From positions 124,001 through 188,000 of the forward strand of contig NZ_JAGSGD010000002.1 of assembly GCF_016772415.1 (NCBI RefSeq): DNA of 64,000 nt. Direction: 5' to 3'. Shown here piece after piece: positions 24,484 through 33,794 of the stretch. The position numbers and the translations under genes were made by a program. The notes under the pieces were generated by a model. It worked only from the letters and a program-made list of their open reading frames with translations, ran no database searches and was not told where the DNA came from. Origin of the DNA: Phenylobacterium glaciei (GTDB taxonomy: Bacteria > Pseudomonadota > Alphaproteobacteria > Caulobacterales > Caulobacteraceae). Positions within the stretch are counted from its first letter, which is position 1. Each line of letters opens with the position of its first letter.

Positions 24484-25347
24484 ATGGGCGCCGTCCGCAT
24501 CGCCATCTTCGCCGTCGCCGCCATCGTCGCCATCGTGCTGGCGTTCTTCGTGCGCGGCATGGTGGCTCCGAAGAAGGTCCCGGCCCCCGTGGTCGTGGCC
24601 GCCGCCCCCGCCAGGCCCATGGCGAATGTGCTGGTGGCCAGCCGTGACCTGCCGGTCGGCGCGCGCCTGTCGGCCACCGACATGAGCTGGCAGCCCTGGC
24701 CGATCGAGGCCCTGAACCCCAATTTCGTGACCGACGGCGCGGCCCCGGCCCCCGCCGCCGACACCGCCGCCAAGCAGGTGGCCCAAAAGGCCGCCCAGAC
24801 CACCACCGCGATGATGTCCCAGGGCCCGATGGCCGCCTTTGACGGCGCCATCGTCAAGGAGCCGATGCTCAATGGCGAACCGGTCATCGCGCGTAAGGTC
24901 GTGCGCGGGGGGCAGAGCGGCTACATGGCCGTGGTCCTGCTGCCGGGCATGCGCGCCATGAGCGTGCCGATCAACGCCGAGACCGCCGCCGGCGGCTTCA
25001 TCCTGCCAGGCGACCGGGTGGATGTGCTGCAGAGCAAACAGGCCGCCGACGGCCGCACGTGGGTCTCCGAGACCCTGATGCGCAACCTGCGCGTCCTGGC
25101 CATCGACCAGAAGACCGATCCCGAGAAGGACGCCCGCACCATCGTCGGCGCCGTGGCCGTGCTGGAAGTCCCGGCGGCCGACGCCGAGGTGCTTTCGCGC
25201 GGCAAGGCTCAGGGCGAGATGCAGCTGGCCCTGCGTTCGTACGCCGATCTTGGGGGCGCGGCCTCGAGGGGCGTCGCCGCCAAGCGTGGCGGCCAGGGCC
25301 TGCGCGTCTACCGCGGCGGATCGGCCAGCGAGGTGCTTGTGCGATGA
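24484..25347 (+). CDS. cpaB: Flp pilus assembly protein CpaB (RcpC)
   Basis: A 287-residue periplasmic pilus protein with an N-terminal membrane anchor (IAIFAVAAIVAIVLAFFV). An SAF-like/beta-clip domain follows: VLVASRDLPVGARLSATDM at about residues 54-72, then GMRAMSVPINAETAAGG and FILPGDRVDVL near residues 158-185, the CpaB signature. It is thought to bind the secretin CpaC and perhaps peptidoglycan. Its TGA overlaps the ATG of cpaC, starting a tightly packed cpaB-to-tadC operon. Confidence 0.93.
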   Translation: MGAVRIAIFAVAAIVAIVLAFFVRGMVAPKKVPAPVVVAAAPARPMANVLVASRDLPVGARLSATDMSWQPWPIEALNPNFVTDGAAPAPAADTAAKQVAQKAAQTTTAMMSQGPMAAFDGAIVKEPMLNGEPVIARKVVRGGQSGYMAVVLLPGMRAMSVPINAETAAGGFILPGDRVDVLQSKQAADGRTWVSETLMRNLRVLAIDQKTDPEKDARTIVGAVAVLEVPAADAEVLSRGKAQGEMQLALRSYADLGGAASRGVAAKRGGQGLRVYRGGSASEVLVR

Positions 25348-26927
25348 ACCTGCGCCATCTCCTCACCGCGCTCACCCTGGCGGCAGCCAGCCTGGCCGGC
25401 GCCGCCCACGCCCAGAATAGCTACACCACCGGCTCGGCCATCGTCCGCGTCGACCTGTCGGCCACGGGCGGGGCGGTGCAGTCCCTGTCGGTCCCTATGG
25501 GCAAGTCGGCCATCGTCGAGCTGCCGATGGACGCCCGCGACGTGCTGGTGACCAGTCCCGGCGTCGCCGAGGCGGTGCTGCGCACGCCGCGCCGGATCTT
25601 CATCCTGGGGGTCAAGCAGGGCCAGACCGACGCGGTGTTCTTCGACGGAACGGGCCGCCGCATCCTGTCCCTGGACATCCGGGTCGACCAGGACACCTCG
25701 GCCATCGCCCAGACTATCAACCGCATCCTGCCCGGCGCCCGGGTCCAGGTGGACGGCATCAACGCCAGCATCATCCTGTCGGGCCAGGTGGCCAATGTCG
25801 GGGACGCCGACAAGGCGGTGCAGATCGCCCGGGCCTCGGTGGAGAAGCCCGAGCAGGTGCTGAACATGCTGAGCATCGCCGGCAAGGACCAGGTGATGCT
25901 GAAGGTCCGCATCGTGGAGATGCAGCGCAACGTCATCAAACAGCTGGGTTTCAACCTCTCGGCCGTGCTGAACCAGCTGGGCGAGCCCCAGTACCTGCTC
26001 GGCACCGCGGCCAGCTTCGCGGTCAATGGCGCCCTGCTGGGCGGGATATCCGCGGGCTACAAGGCTGACACCACCAAGACCCCGGTGATCAGCCGCAGCG
26101 TACCGGTGGCCACCCAGGTCTACGACTCCGCCACCGGGACCTATCACACCGAGTACGCCCGCCAGAATTTCGACTTCGTCGATCGCAACGACCCGCTTTC
26201 GGTGAACAAGACCACGGCGGGCGACCCCGGCCTCAACTCGGGCGAGGCGACCCTGAAGGCCTTTGAGCGGGTCGGCCTGATCCGCATGCTGGCCGAGCCG
26301 AATCTGACCGCGGTCTCCGGCGAGTCGGCCAAGTTCCTGGCCGGCGGCGAGTTTCCGGTGCCCGTCGCCCAGGACAAGGACGGCAAGATCACCGTCGAGT
26401 TCAAGCCCTTCGGCGTGGGCCTGGGCTTCACCCCCAACGTCCTGTCCCAGGGCCGCATCGCCCTGAAGATCTCCACCGAGGTGTCTGAACTGACCAGCAC
26501 CGGGTCCTTCACCGTCAGCAGCGCCGTCACCAACACCAGCCTGAGCATTCCGGCGCTGAGCGTGCGCCGGGCCGAGACCACCGTGGAGCTGCCTTCCGGG
26601 GGTTCGATGATGATCGCGGGCCTGCTGCAGGAAAAGACCAAGCAGAACCTCGACGGCCTGCCCGGCATGACCACCCTGCCTGTGCTGGGCGCCCTGTTCC
26701 GCAGCCGCGACTACCTCAGCGGCGAGACCGAGCTGGTGGTGATCGTCACCCCCTACATCGTCACCCCCACCAGCCCCGACCGCCTGCAGACCCCGGTGGA
26801 CGGCTTGCGGATCGCCAGCGACGCCTCGACCCTGCTGATGGGCGAGCTGACCAAGGCCTACAAGGCCAACCCGCAGGCCCAGGCGGGCCGCGCCTATCAG
26901 GGGCCGTACGGCTACGTGATCGAATGA
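25344..26927 (+). CDS. cpaC: Tad pilus outer-membrane secretin CpaC (RcpA)
   Basis: The outer-membrane channel of the pilus, 527 residues. It has a signal peptide (LLTALTLAAASLAGAAHA), an N-terminal pilus-formation domain (SAIVELPMDARDVLVTSPG), a BON-like segment (AQTINRILPGARVQVDG and onward), then the secretin domain with RVGLIRMLAEPNLTAVSGE, AKFLAGGEFPVPV and VELPSGGSMMIAGLLQE. It overlaps cpaB and cpaD by four bases each. A longer in-frame reading inside cpaB has no secretin character, so the ATG at 25344 is the start. Confidence 0.95.
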   Translation: MNLRHLLTALTLAAASLAGAAHAQNSYTTGSAIVRVDLSATGGAVQSLSVPMGKSAIVELPMDARDVLVTSPGVAEAVLRTPRRIFILGVKQGQTDAVFFDGTGRRILSLDIRVDQDTSAIAQTINRILPGARVQVDGINASIILSGQVANVGDADKAVQIARASVEKPEQVLNMLSIAGKDQVMLKVRIVEMQRNVIKQLGFNLSAVLNQLGEPQYLLGTAASFAVNGALLGGISAGYKADTTKTPVISRSVPVATQVYDSATGTYHTEYARQNFDFVDRNDPLSVNKTTAGDPGLNSGEATLKAFERVGLIRMLAEPNLTAVSGESAKFLAGGEFPVPVAQDKDGKITVEFKPFGVGLGFTPNVLSQGRIALKISTEVSELTSTGSFTVSSAVTNTSLSIPALSVRRAETTVELPSGGSMMIAGLLQEKTKQNLDGLPGMTTLPVLGALFRSRDYLSGETELVVIVTPYIVTPTSPDRLQTPVDGLRIASDASTLLMGELTKAYKANPQAQAGRAYQGPYGYVIE

Positions 26928-27604
26928 GTACTGTTGTGAAAACTTCGCTGGTCCTGGCGGCCCTGGCCCTGAGCGCCTGCGCCACCGCCAACGTCCCCGA
27001 CCGGATCGCCGACGCCCGCACCCCCACCGAGCACTTCCAGGCCGGCGCCGTGGCCCAGCCCGAGGAGCTGGCCCTCGCGGTCCACGCCCAGGGCCTGTCG
27101 GCCAACCAGGCCGCCGCGCTCGCCGACTTCATCGACACCTGGCGCCAGGCGCAGGGCGGCCAGATCACGGTCCAGACCCCGGCCGCCGGCGCCGACGCCG
27201 GCTCGGCTTACCGCGCCGGAGAGGCGGCTCGCGGCTTCCTGCTGTCCCAGGGTGTGCCCGCCAGCCTGATCGTCATGGCCGGATACGACGCCGCCGCCGA
27301 GGCCGGCGCCCCGGTCCGGATCGCCTATACCAGCTACCAGGCGGTGGTTCCGCGCTGCGGCATGGAATGGACCAACATCTCCCACTCGGCAAAGAATGAG
27401 GTGCAGCCCAACTTCGGCTGCGCGATCACCGCCAATATGGCCGCCCAGGTCGCCAATCCGGCCGATCTCGTGCGGCCTCGCGATCTGGGCCCCTCCGACG
27501 CCCAGCGCCGTCTCGTCACCCTGGACAAGTATCGCAAGGGCGAAGTCACCTCCTCGGCCGAGGACACCCAGGCCAAGGGCTCCGTCTCATCGGTGGCCAA
27601 GTGA
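26924..27604 (+). CDS. cpaD: Pilus assembly lipoprotein CpaD
   Basis: A 226-residue lipoprotein (lipobox LSAC near residues 18-21). It resembles CpaD: an N-terminal segment with NVPDRIADARTPTEHF, a domain with OmpA-like features in the middle (AGEAARGFLLSQGVPASLIVMAGYD), and the C-terminal HSAKNEVQPNFGCAITANMA followed by AQVANPADLVRPRDLG, characteristic of the family. It is likely a pilotin or partner of the CpaC secretin. It starts within the end of cpaC and is followed by cpaE after about 10 bases. Confidence 0.92.
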   Translation: MSTVVKTSLVLAALALSACATANVPDRIADARTPTEHFQAGAVAQPEELALAVHAQGLSANQAAALADFIDTWRQAQGGQITVQTPAAGADAGSAYRAGEAARGFLLSQGVPASLIVMAGYDAAAEAGAPVRIAYTSYQAVVPRCGMEWTNISHSAKNEVQPNFGCAITANMAAQVANPADLVRPRDLGPSDAQRRLVTLDKYRKGEVTSSAEDTQAKGSVSSVAK

Positions 27605-27614
27605 TGGGGGCCAC

Positions 27615-29087
27615 ATGCCGATGACCCCCAATTCGGGCCAGGATCCCTTCGAGCTGGAGTTCGAGGCCGACGACGAGTTCACCTCGCCGTCGAGCGACGC
27701 CTGGCGCGAGACGCCTATGGCGCCCGCCGGCGCAGATCCGTTCGCCGACTTCCCGCCGGCTCGCGACTCAGACACCCGAGACTTCGGGGCCAGCGATCCG
27801 CTGTCCGACGACCTGGACCAGCCCGAGCCGCCGCGCGCCCAGGCGCCCAATCCCGTACACGAGATGATCGCGGTGGCCGAAGCCGCCCTGGGCGAACACA
27901 CCCTGCCGCGCATCACCATCCACGTCTTCTGCGTCCAGCCCGAGACCGCCGACCTGGTGGAACGCGCCGCCGGCGACCGCCGCATGGAACGCGCCGCCGT
28001 GGTGGTGCGCATGGGCGGCCTGGTGGGCGCCTTCGAGACCTATCAGAACCAACCCACCCCCTCCCTGGTGATGGTGGAGAGCCTGGACCCGGCGCCGCAG
28101 CTGATCGCCCAGCTCGACCAGCTGGCCGAGGTCTGCGATCCCGGCACCAAGGTGGTGGTGATCGGGGCGTCCAACGACATCGCCCTCTATCGCGAGCTGA
28201 TGCGTCGCGGGGTCAGCGAGTACCTCGTGCCGCCGCTCAATCCGCTGCAGGTGGTCCGCACGGTCACCAGCCTCTATGCCGACCCGTCGGCGCCCTTCGT
28301 CGGCCGGCAGATCGCCTTCTGCGGCGCCAAGGGCGGTTCGGGCGCGTCGACCGTGGCCCACAACGTCGCCTATTCGATCAGCGAGCGGCTGCACACCGGC
28401 GCGGTCCTCGTCGACCTGGATCTCGCCTTCGGCACCGCCGGCCTCGACTTCAATCAGGACCCCCTGCAGGGGGTCGCCGACGCGCTGAGCCAGCCCGACC
28501 GCCTGGACCCGGTGCTGATGGACCGGATGATGGCGCGCTGCACCGAGCGGCTGTCGCTGTTCGCCGCGCCCGCCACCCTGGACAACGACTACGACATCGG
28601 CGCCGAGGCCTATGACGAGGTCACCCAGAAGATCCGCTCGGCGGCGCCCTTCGTGGTGCTGGACCTGCCCCACCTGTGGACGGCCTGGACGCGCAAGATC
28701 CTGCTGTCCTCCGACGACCTGGTGATCGTGGCGACCCCGGACCTGGCGTCCCTGCGCAACGCCAAGAACATGATCGACCTGGTGCGCCGCGCCCGGCCCA
28801 ACGACGCTCCGCCGCGCCTAGTGCTGAACCAGGTCGGGGTGCCCGGCCGTCCCGAGATTCCTGTGAAGGACTTCGGCGAAGCGCTCGGCCTGACGCCGTC
28901 GCTGAGCCTGCCCTTCGATCCCAAGCTGTTTGGCCAGGCGGCCAACAACGGCCAGATGCTGTGCGAGGTGGCGCCCCGGTCCCGCTCCGCGGAGGGCATC
29001 GACTACCTGGCCCAGCAGATCGCCCGCCGCGATCCGCCTCCTGTCCAGAAGACCTCCCTGTTCGGCGGCCTGTTCAAGCGGAAGTAG
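27615..29087 (+). CDS. cpaE: Tad pilus localisation ATPase CpaE (TadZ)
   Basis: A 490-residue MinD/ParA-superfamily protein that positions the pilus machine, in Caulobacter at the pole. The N-terminal 130 residues are acidic and low-complexity; a receiver-like domain follows (HVFCVQPETADLVERAA, VVVIGASNDIALYRELMRRG). The ATPase domain starts at FCGAKGGSGASTVAHN near residue 235, a deviant Walker A, and continues with VLVDLDLAFGTAGLDF. The start is one of two adjacent ATGs (27615 or 27621). The stop is directly followed by the cpaF ATG. Confidence 0.92.
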   Translation: MPMTPNSGQDPFELEFEADDEFTSPSSDAWRETPMAPAGADPFADFPPARDSDTRDFGASDPLSDDLDQPEPPRAQAPNPVHEMIAVAEAALGEHTLPRITIHVFCVQPETADLVERAAGDRRMERAAVVVRMGGLVGAFETYQNQPTPSLVMVESLDPAPQLIAQLDQLAEVCDPGTKVVVIGASNDIALYRELMRRGVSEYLVPPLNPLQVVRTVTSLYADPSAPFVGRQIAFCGAKGGSGASTVAHNVAYSISERLHTGAVLVDLDLAFGTAGLDFNQDPLQGVADALSQPDRLDPVLMDRMMARCTERLSLFAAPATLDNDYDIGAEAYDEVTQKIRSAAPFVVLDLPHLWTAWTRKILLSSDDLVIVATPDLASLRNAKNMIDLVRRARPNDAPPRLVLNQVGVPGRPEIPVKDFGEALGLTPSLSLPFDPKLFGQAANNGQMLCEVAPRSRSAEGIDYLAQQIARRDPPPVQKTSLFGGLFKRK

Positions 29088-30632
29088 ATGTTCGGCAAGC
29101 GTCCCACCGACGGCGATGCGTCCGCGGCCCGCAAGGCGGCGCCCCCGGCGGCCGTCGAGGGCGTGGCCATCGCCACGCGTCCGCAGCGGATCGAGCCCTC
29201 GAGCGCCGGGTCCGGACTCTCCCTCGATCCGGTCAAGGGCGCCCCGGAAACCCAGCGGGCCGGCGGCCAGGCCGCAGCCGGCCCCAAGGCGACGCTGGCC
29301 TTCGAACAGCTGCGCGCGGCCCAGGGGCCGGCCCCCACCACCCAGGTGGTGCGCGAGCAGACCGACTATTACCACGCCACCAAGACCACCATCTTCAACG
29401 CGCTGATCAACACCATCGACCTGGCCCAGCTCGCCCAGCTGGACGTCAAACAGGCCGGGGAGGAGATCCGCGACATCGTCGCCGAGCTGGTGGCGATCAA
29501 GAACGTCTCCATGTCGGTGGCCGAGCAGGACATGCTCGTCCAGGACATCATCAACGATGTCCTGGGCTACGGACCGCTGGAGCCTCTGCTGGCCCGCGAC
29601 GACATCGCCGACATCATGGTCAACGGCGCCGGCCGGGTGTTCATCGAAGTCGCGGGCAAGGTGCAGCTGACCAATGTCCGGTTCCGCGACAACGCCCAGC
29701 TGATGAACATCTGTCAGCGGATCGTCAGCCAGGTCGGCCGCCGGGTCGATGAGAGTTCGCCGATCTGCGACGCCCGCCTGCCCGACGGCTCCCGGGTCAA
29801 CGTCATCGCCCCGCCCCTGTCCCTGGACGGGCCGACCCTGACGATCCGGAAGTTCAAGAAAGATAAGCTGACCATGAAGAACCTGGTGGACTACGCGTCC
29901 ATCAGCCCCGAGGGGGCCCGGGTTCTGGGCGTGATCGGCGCCTGCCGCTGCAACCTGATCATCTCGGGCGGCACCGGCTCGGGCAAGACCACCCTTCTCA
30001 ATACCCTGACCGCCTTCATCGACCCCACCGAGCGGGTGGTGACCTGCGAGGACGCCGCCGAACTGCAGCTGCAGCAGCCCCACGTGGTGCGGCTGGAAAC
30101 CCGGCCTCCCAACCTGGAGGGCCAGGGCCAGATCACCATGCGCGACCTGGTGAAGAACTGCCTGCGAATGCGGCCTGAGCGGATCATCGTCGGCGAAGTC
30201 CGCGGACCAGAGGCCTTCGACCTGTTGCAGGCGATGAACACCGGCCACGACGGCTCCATGGGCACCCTGCACGCCAACTCGCCGCGCGAAGCCATCAGCC
30301 GGGTGGAATCGATGATCACCATGGGCGGCTACGGCCTGCCCTCGCGCACCATCCGCGAGATGATCGTGGGGTCCGTGGACGTCATCATCCAGGCCGCGCG
30401 TCTGCGCGACGGCTCGCGCCGCATCACCCACATCACCGAGGTGGTGGGGCTGGAAGGCGACGTGATCATCACCCAGGACCTGTTCGTCTACGAGATCACC
30501 GGCGAGGACGCCGACGGCAATGTGGTGGGCCGCCACCGCTCCACCGGCATCGCCCGCCCCCGGTTCTGGGACCGCGCCCGCTACTACGGCCTGGAGCGCG
30601 AGCTGGCCGAAGCTCTCGACGCCTCGGAATAG
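29088..30632 (+). CDS. cpaF: Tad pilus secretion ATPase CpaF (TadA)
   Basis: The hexameric motor ATPase of the pilus, 514 residues. It has a variable N-terminal 100 residues, then the type II/IV secretion ATPase domain. Walker A is [12 protein letters not shown] near residue 294, the Asp box [18 protein letters not shown] follows, Walker B is [15 protein letters not shown], and the His box is [14 protein letters not shown]. It begins right after the cpaE stop and is followed three bases later by tadB. Confidence 0.96.
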   Translation: MFGKRPTDGDASAARKAAPPAAVEGVAIATRPQRIEPSSAGSGLSLDPVKGAPETQRAGGQAAAGPKATLAFEQLRAAQGPAPTTQVVREQTDYYHATKTTIFNALINTIDLAQLAQLDVKQAGEEIRDIVAELVAIKNVSMSVAEQDMLVQDIINDVLGYGPLEPLLARDDIADIMVNGAGRVFIEVAGKVQLTNVRFRDNAQLMNICQRIVSQVGRRVDESSPICDARLPDGSRVNVIAPPLSLDGPTLTIRKFKKDKLTMKNLVDYASISPEGARVLGVIGACRCNLIISGGTGSGKTTLLNTLTAFIDPTERVVTCEDAAELQLQQPHVVRLETRPPNLEGQGQITMRDLVKNCLRMRPERIIVGEVRGPEAFDLLQAMNTGHDGSMGTLHANSPREAISRVESMITMGGYGLPSRTIREMIVGSVDVIIQAARLRDGSRRITHITEVVGLEGDVIITQDLFVYEITGEDADGNVVGRHRSTGIARPRFWDRARYYGLERELAEALDASE

Positions 30633-30635
30633 GTC

Positions 30636-31625
30636 ATGGCCGCGACTATCATCACCGTCATGGCCGCTCTGCTGGGCTTCCTGGTCATCGCGGGCCTGGG
30701 CCTGGCGTTGTCGGGGCCGAGCAGCGGTCAGGCCCGTACGCTGAAGCGCGCCCAGGCCATCGTCGGCGGCGGCGCGCCCACCGCCCGCGGCGGACGCCGG
30801 CCGGCCGTCAACGCCCAGGACACCCGGCGCCGTCAGATCCTCAAGACCCTGCGCGAGCAAGAAAAGCAGCAGAAGAAGGCGACCCTGACCGTCGCCGCCA
30901 AGCTGCAGCAGGCCGGCCTCCCCGACAATGTGCGCGGATTCTGGATCATCTGCGGCATTGTCGGCCTGGTGGTCATGGCCGTGGTGATGCTGCTGGGCCA
31001 GAAGCCGCTGATCGGCCTGGGGCTCGGCTTCGGCGCCGGCTTCGGCCTGCCGCGTTGGGTGCTCGGGTTCCTCGGCGGCCGCCGCACCAAGAAGTTCACC
31101 GAGGCCTTTCCCGACGGCATGGACATCATCACGCGGGGCATCCGCTCGGGCCTGCCCGTGCATGACAGCCTGCGCGTCATCGCCCAGGAGACCGCCGAGC
31201 CCCTGGCCGGCGAGTTCAAGCGCCTGGTGGAGGCCATCGGCATGGGTATCTCCGTCGATCAGGCCCTGGACAAGATGTACGCCCGCATGCCGACGCCCGA
31301 GGTGCGGTTCTTCTCTATCGTCCTGGCCATCCAGGCCAAGACCGGGGGTAACCTGGCCGAGGCCCTGGGCAACCTCTCCACCGTGATCCGGGCGCGCAAG
31401 CTGATGCGCGAAAAGATCAAGGCGATGTCGGGCGAGGCCGTGGCCTCGGCGATCATCATCGGCTCCCTGCCGCCCGGCGTCGTTGGCCTGATCAGCGTCA
31501 CCGCCCCGGCCTATATGGCGCCGATGTTCAGCGATCCGCGCGGGCACATCATGTTCATGGTGGGCGGGTTCTGGATGAGCCTGGGCATCTTCGTGATGCG
31601 CAAGATGATCAACTTCCGGATCTAG
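30636..31625 (+). CDS. tadB: Tad pilus inner-membrane platform protein TadB
   Basis: A 329-residue inner-membrane protein of the GspF/T2SSF fold. Membrane segments are at about residues 5-25 and 105-145, with a pair at the C-terminus. The cytoplasmic T2SSF domain contains FPDGMDIITRGIRSGLPVHD and FSIVLAIQAKTGGNLAEALGNLS. With TadC it forms the platform that couples CpaF to pilin insertion. It is separated by three bases from cpaF and 11 from tadC. Confidence 0.94.
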   Translation: MAATIITVMAALLGFLVIAGLGLALSGPSSGQARTLKRAQAIVGGGAPTARGGRRPAVNAQDTRRRQILKTLREQEKQQKKATLTVAAKLQQAGLPDNVRGFWIICGIVGLVVMAVVMLLGQKPLIGLGLGFGAGFGLPRWVLGFLGGRRTKKFTEAFPDGMDIITRGIRSGLPVHDSLRVIAQETAEPLAGEFKRLVEAIGMGISVDQALDKMYARMPTPEVRFFSIVLAIQAKTGGNLAEALGNLSTVIRARKLMREKIKAMSGEAVASAIIIGSLPPGVVGLISVTAPAYMAPMFSDPRGHIMFMVGGFWMSLGIFVMRKMINFRI

Positions 31626-31636
31626 GGGCGCGTGAG

Positions 31637-32623
31637 ATGAACCTGCTCAAGACCCTGACCGATCCGGACAACCTGCTGGCCCTGTTCGTGGCCATCGTGT
31701 GCTTCGCCACCATCGTCACCATCGCCACGCCGATGATCACCCGCTCGACCCTGGAGACCCGGCTGAAGTCGGTGTCCAGCCGGCGCGAGGAGCTGCGGCG
31801 CAAGTCGCGCGAGGCCCTGGCGGTGAAGAGCAATGGCGGCGGCACTCTGCGCCACGCCGACGAGGGGCTCTACAAGAAGGTCGTCGACCGCCTGCAGCTC
31901 TCGCGGCTGCTGGAGGATCCCAAGGTGGTGGAAAAGCTCGCCCAGGCCGGGTTCCGGGGGCCGCGGCCGGTCTCCACCTTCTACTTCTTCCGCTTCATCC
32001 TGCCCTTCGCCTTCGCGGTGACGACGGCGCTCTATCTGTTCCTGGTCAACGATTTCGGCATGCCGGCGATGAACCGGGTGGTCGTCTGCTTCGTGGGCCT
32101 GACGCTGGGCTACTACGCCCCCAACATCTACATCTCCAATGTCGCCCAGAAGCGCCGCGAGAGCATCGTCGGCGCCTTTCCCGACTCCCTCGACCTGCTG
32201 CTGATCTGCGTGGAATCGGGGATGTCCATCGAGGCGGCGATTCAGAAGGTCAGCCAGGAAATCGGCGGCACCTCCATTGAGCTGGCTGAGGAGTTGACCC
32301 TGCTGACCGCGGAGATCTCCTACCTGCCCGAACGGCGGATGGCCTATGAGGGCCTGGCCATGCGGACCAACCACCCGGGCATCCGCTCGGTGACCACGGC
32401 CATGATCCAGGCCGAGCGCTACGGCACGCCGCTGGGCTCGGCGCTGCGGGTGATGGCCAAGGAAAACCGCGACATGCGCCTGGCCCACGCCGAGAAGAAG
32501 GCCGCTCAGCTGCCGGCCAAGCTGACCGTGCCGATGATCCTGTTCTTTCTGCCGGTGCTGTTCATCGTCATCCTCGGGCCCGCCGTGATCAAGGTCCAGG
32601 ACATGGTGGCCCAGAACCACTAG
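31637..32623 (+). CDS. tadC: Tad pilus inner-membrane platform protein TadC
   Basis: A 328-residue partner of TadB with the same T2SSF fold. The landmark is FPDSLDLLLICVESGMSIEA, then ELTLLTAEISYLPERRMAYE and YGTPLGSALRVMAKENRDMR. Hydrophobic stretches at the N-terminus, middle and C-terminus give about four membrane helices. It is the last gene of the packed cpaB-tadC run; the acyltransferase follows after 67 bases. Confidence 0.94.
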   Translation: MNLLKTLTDPDNLLALFVAIVCFATIVTIATPMITRSTLETRLKSVSSRREELRRKSREALAVKSNGGGTLRHADEGLYKKVVDRLQLSRLLEDPKVVEKLAQAGFRGPRPVSTFYFFRFILPFAFAVTTALYLFLVNDFGMPAMNRVVVCFVGLTLGYYAPNIYISNVAQKRRESIVGAFPDSLDLLLICVESGMSIEAAIQKVSQEIGGTSIELAEELTLLTAEISYLPERRMAYEGLAMRTNHPGIRSVTTAMIQAERYGTPLGSALRVMAKENRDMRLAHAEKKAAQLPAKLTVPMILFFLPVLFIVILGPAVIKVQDMVAQNH

Positions 32624-32690
32624 ATCGCCTCCGGCCGTCAGGCGCCGGACGTTTACCCGTCCTTGAGGCGTCTTGCCGCAGGGTGAAGCC

Positions 32691-33794
32691 ATGGCGCGTC
32701 CCGAGAACCTTAAGCCCCTCACCACCCTGCGGATCTTCGCCGCGGCCTGGGTGGTGCTCTATCACTACTGGCCGTCGCTGATGGCCGGCGCTCGACCCGG
32801 CGCGGTGGAGAAGGGCTATCTCGGCGTCGAACTGTTCTTCGTGCTCTCGGGCTTCATCCTGTCCCACGTCTATCTGCAGAGCTGGGGCGAGAAGCGGTTT
32901 TCCTATGGGAGCTTCCTGTGGGCGCGGCTGGCGCGGATCTATCCGGTCCATATCGCCGTACTGGCGGGCCTGGCCCTGCTCATCGCGGCGGCCTCGGCCG
33001 CGGGCTTCCAGGCCGGCGACGAGGTCGTGGTCTGGAGCTCTCTGCCCGCCCATCTGTTGCTGCTGCAGGCCTGGGGCCTGGGGCAGGGCGGGGGCTGGAA
33101 CCATCCCTCCTGGTCGATCTCGGCCGAATGGTTTGCCTATCTGGCCTTCCCGGCCTTCGCGATGGTGTTCTGGCCGCTCCGCCAGAAGCCCTGGATCGCC
33201 ACGGGGCTCGCGGCCCTGGTGGTGGTGGTCCTGAACCTGGCTTTCCCGCTGTTCGCCGGTCATCCGCTGACGGAGGCGACCACGGCCTGGGGTGCGCTGC
33301 GGATCGTGCCGTGCTTTGGCCTGGGCTGCGCCGTCTACCTGCTGTGGCGCAACGGCGCGGTGACCTCGCCGGTGGGGGCCAAGGCGCTGTCGGCCGCCGT
33401 GCTGGCCGCCATCGCCGTCGGCGCGGCCGTTGAAATTCCCGACCTCTTTATGGTGCTGTTGTTCGGCGGCCTGATCCTGGCCCTGGCCAGCCTCGCCAGC
33501 ACCGGCTCCAACCTGATGGGCTCCAAGCTCGGCGTCTATCTCGGCGAGGTCAGCTTCGCCGTCTACATGGTCTGCATCCCCTGGGAGCTGGCCTTCACCA
33601 AGCTGGCCCGCGCCGCTCTGAACCTGCCCGAGGGTCTGCTGCCCTGGCCGGTATGGGCTGTAATGTTCGCGGGCGTGATCCCGGCGGCCATGGTGGTCCA
33701 CCACCTGGTGGAGCGCCCGGCGCGCAACGCCATGCGGGCCTGGGAGGCCTCGGGCTTCCGGATCGGCGCTCAGCGCCCTGAGGTCGCCGCCTAA
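32691..33794 (+). CDS. Acyltransferase 3 family membrane protein
   Basis: A 367-residue multi-pass protein of the OafA/NodX/WecH acyltransferase family, which acetylates or acylates surface sugars. It has the N-terminal LRIFAAAWVVLYHYWP with the conserved His, EKGYLGVELFFVLSGFILSH, and about ten hydrophobic helices. It lies on the same strand between tadC and the opposed tadD-like gene, so it may be co-transcribed with the pilus operon. Modification of a surface glycan or pilus-linked structure is a guess. ATG 32691 was chosen because homology starts at this Met; an in-frame ATG is 18 bases upstream. Confidence 0.9.
   Translation: MARPENLKPLTTLRIFAAAWVVLYHYWPSLMAGARPGAVEKGYLGVELFFVLSGFILSHVYLQSWGEKRFSYGSFLWARLARIYPVHIAVLAGLALLIAAASAAGFQAGDEVVVWSSLPAHLLLLQAWGLGQGGGWNHPSWSISAEWFAYLAFPAFAMVFWPLRQKPWIATGLAALVVVVLNLAFPLFAGHPLTEATTAWGALRIVPCFGLGCAVYLLWRNGAVTSPVGAKALSAAVLAAIAVGAAVEIPDLFMVLLFGGLILALASLASTGSNLMGSKLGVYLGEVSFAVYMVCIPWELAFTKLARAALNLPEGLLPWPVWAVMFAGVIPAAMVVHHLVERPARNAMRAWEASGFRIGAQRPEVAA

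Noticed and set aside
28818..31547. A 909-codon open frame on the minus strand across cpaE, cpaF and tadB
   Set aside because: It is antisense to three well-supported pilus genes. Its translation is rich in Gly, His, Asp and Gln without domains, the typical shadow of high-GC coding sequence.
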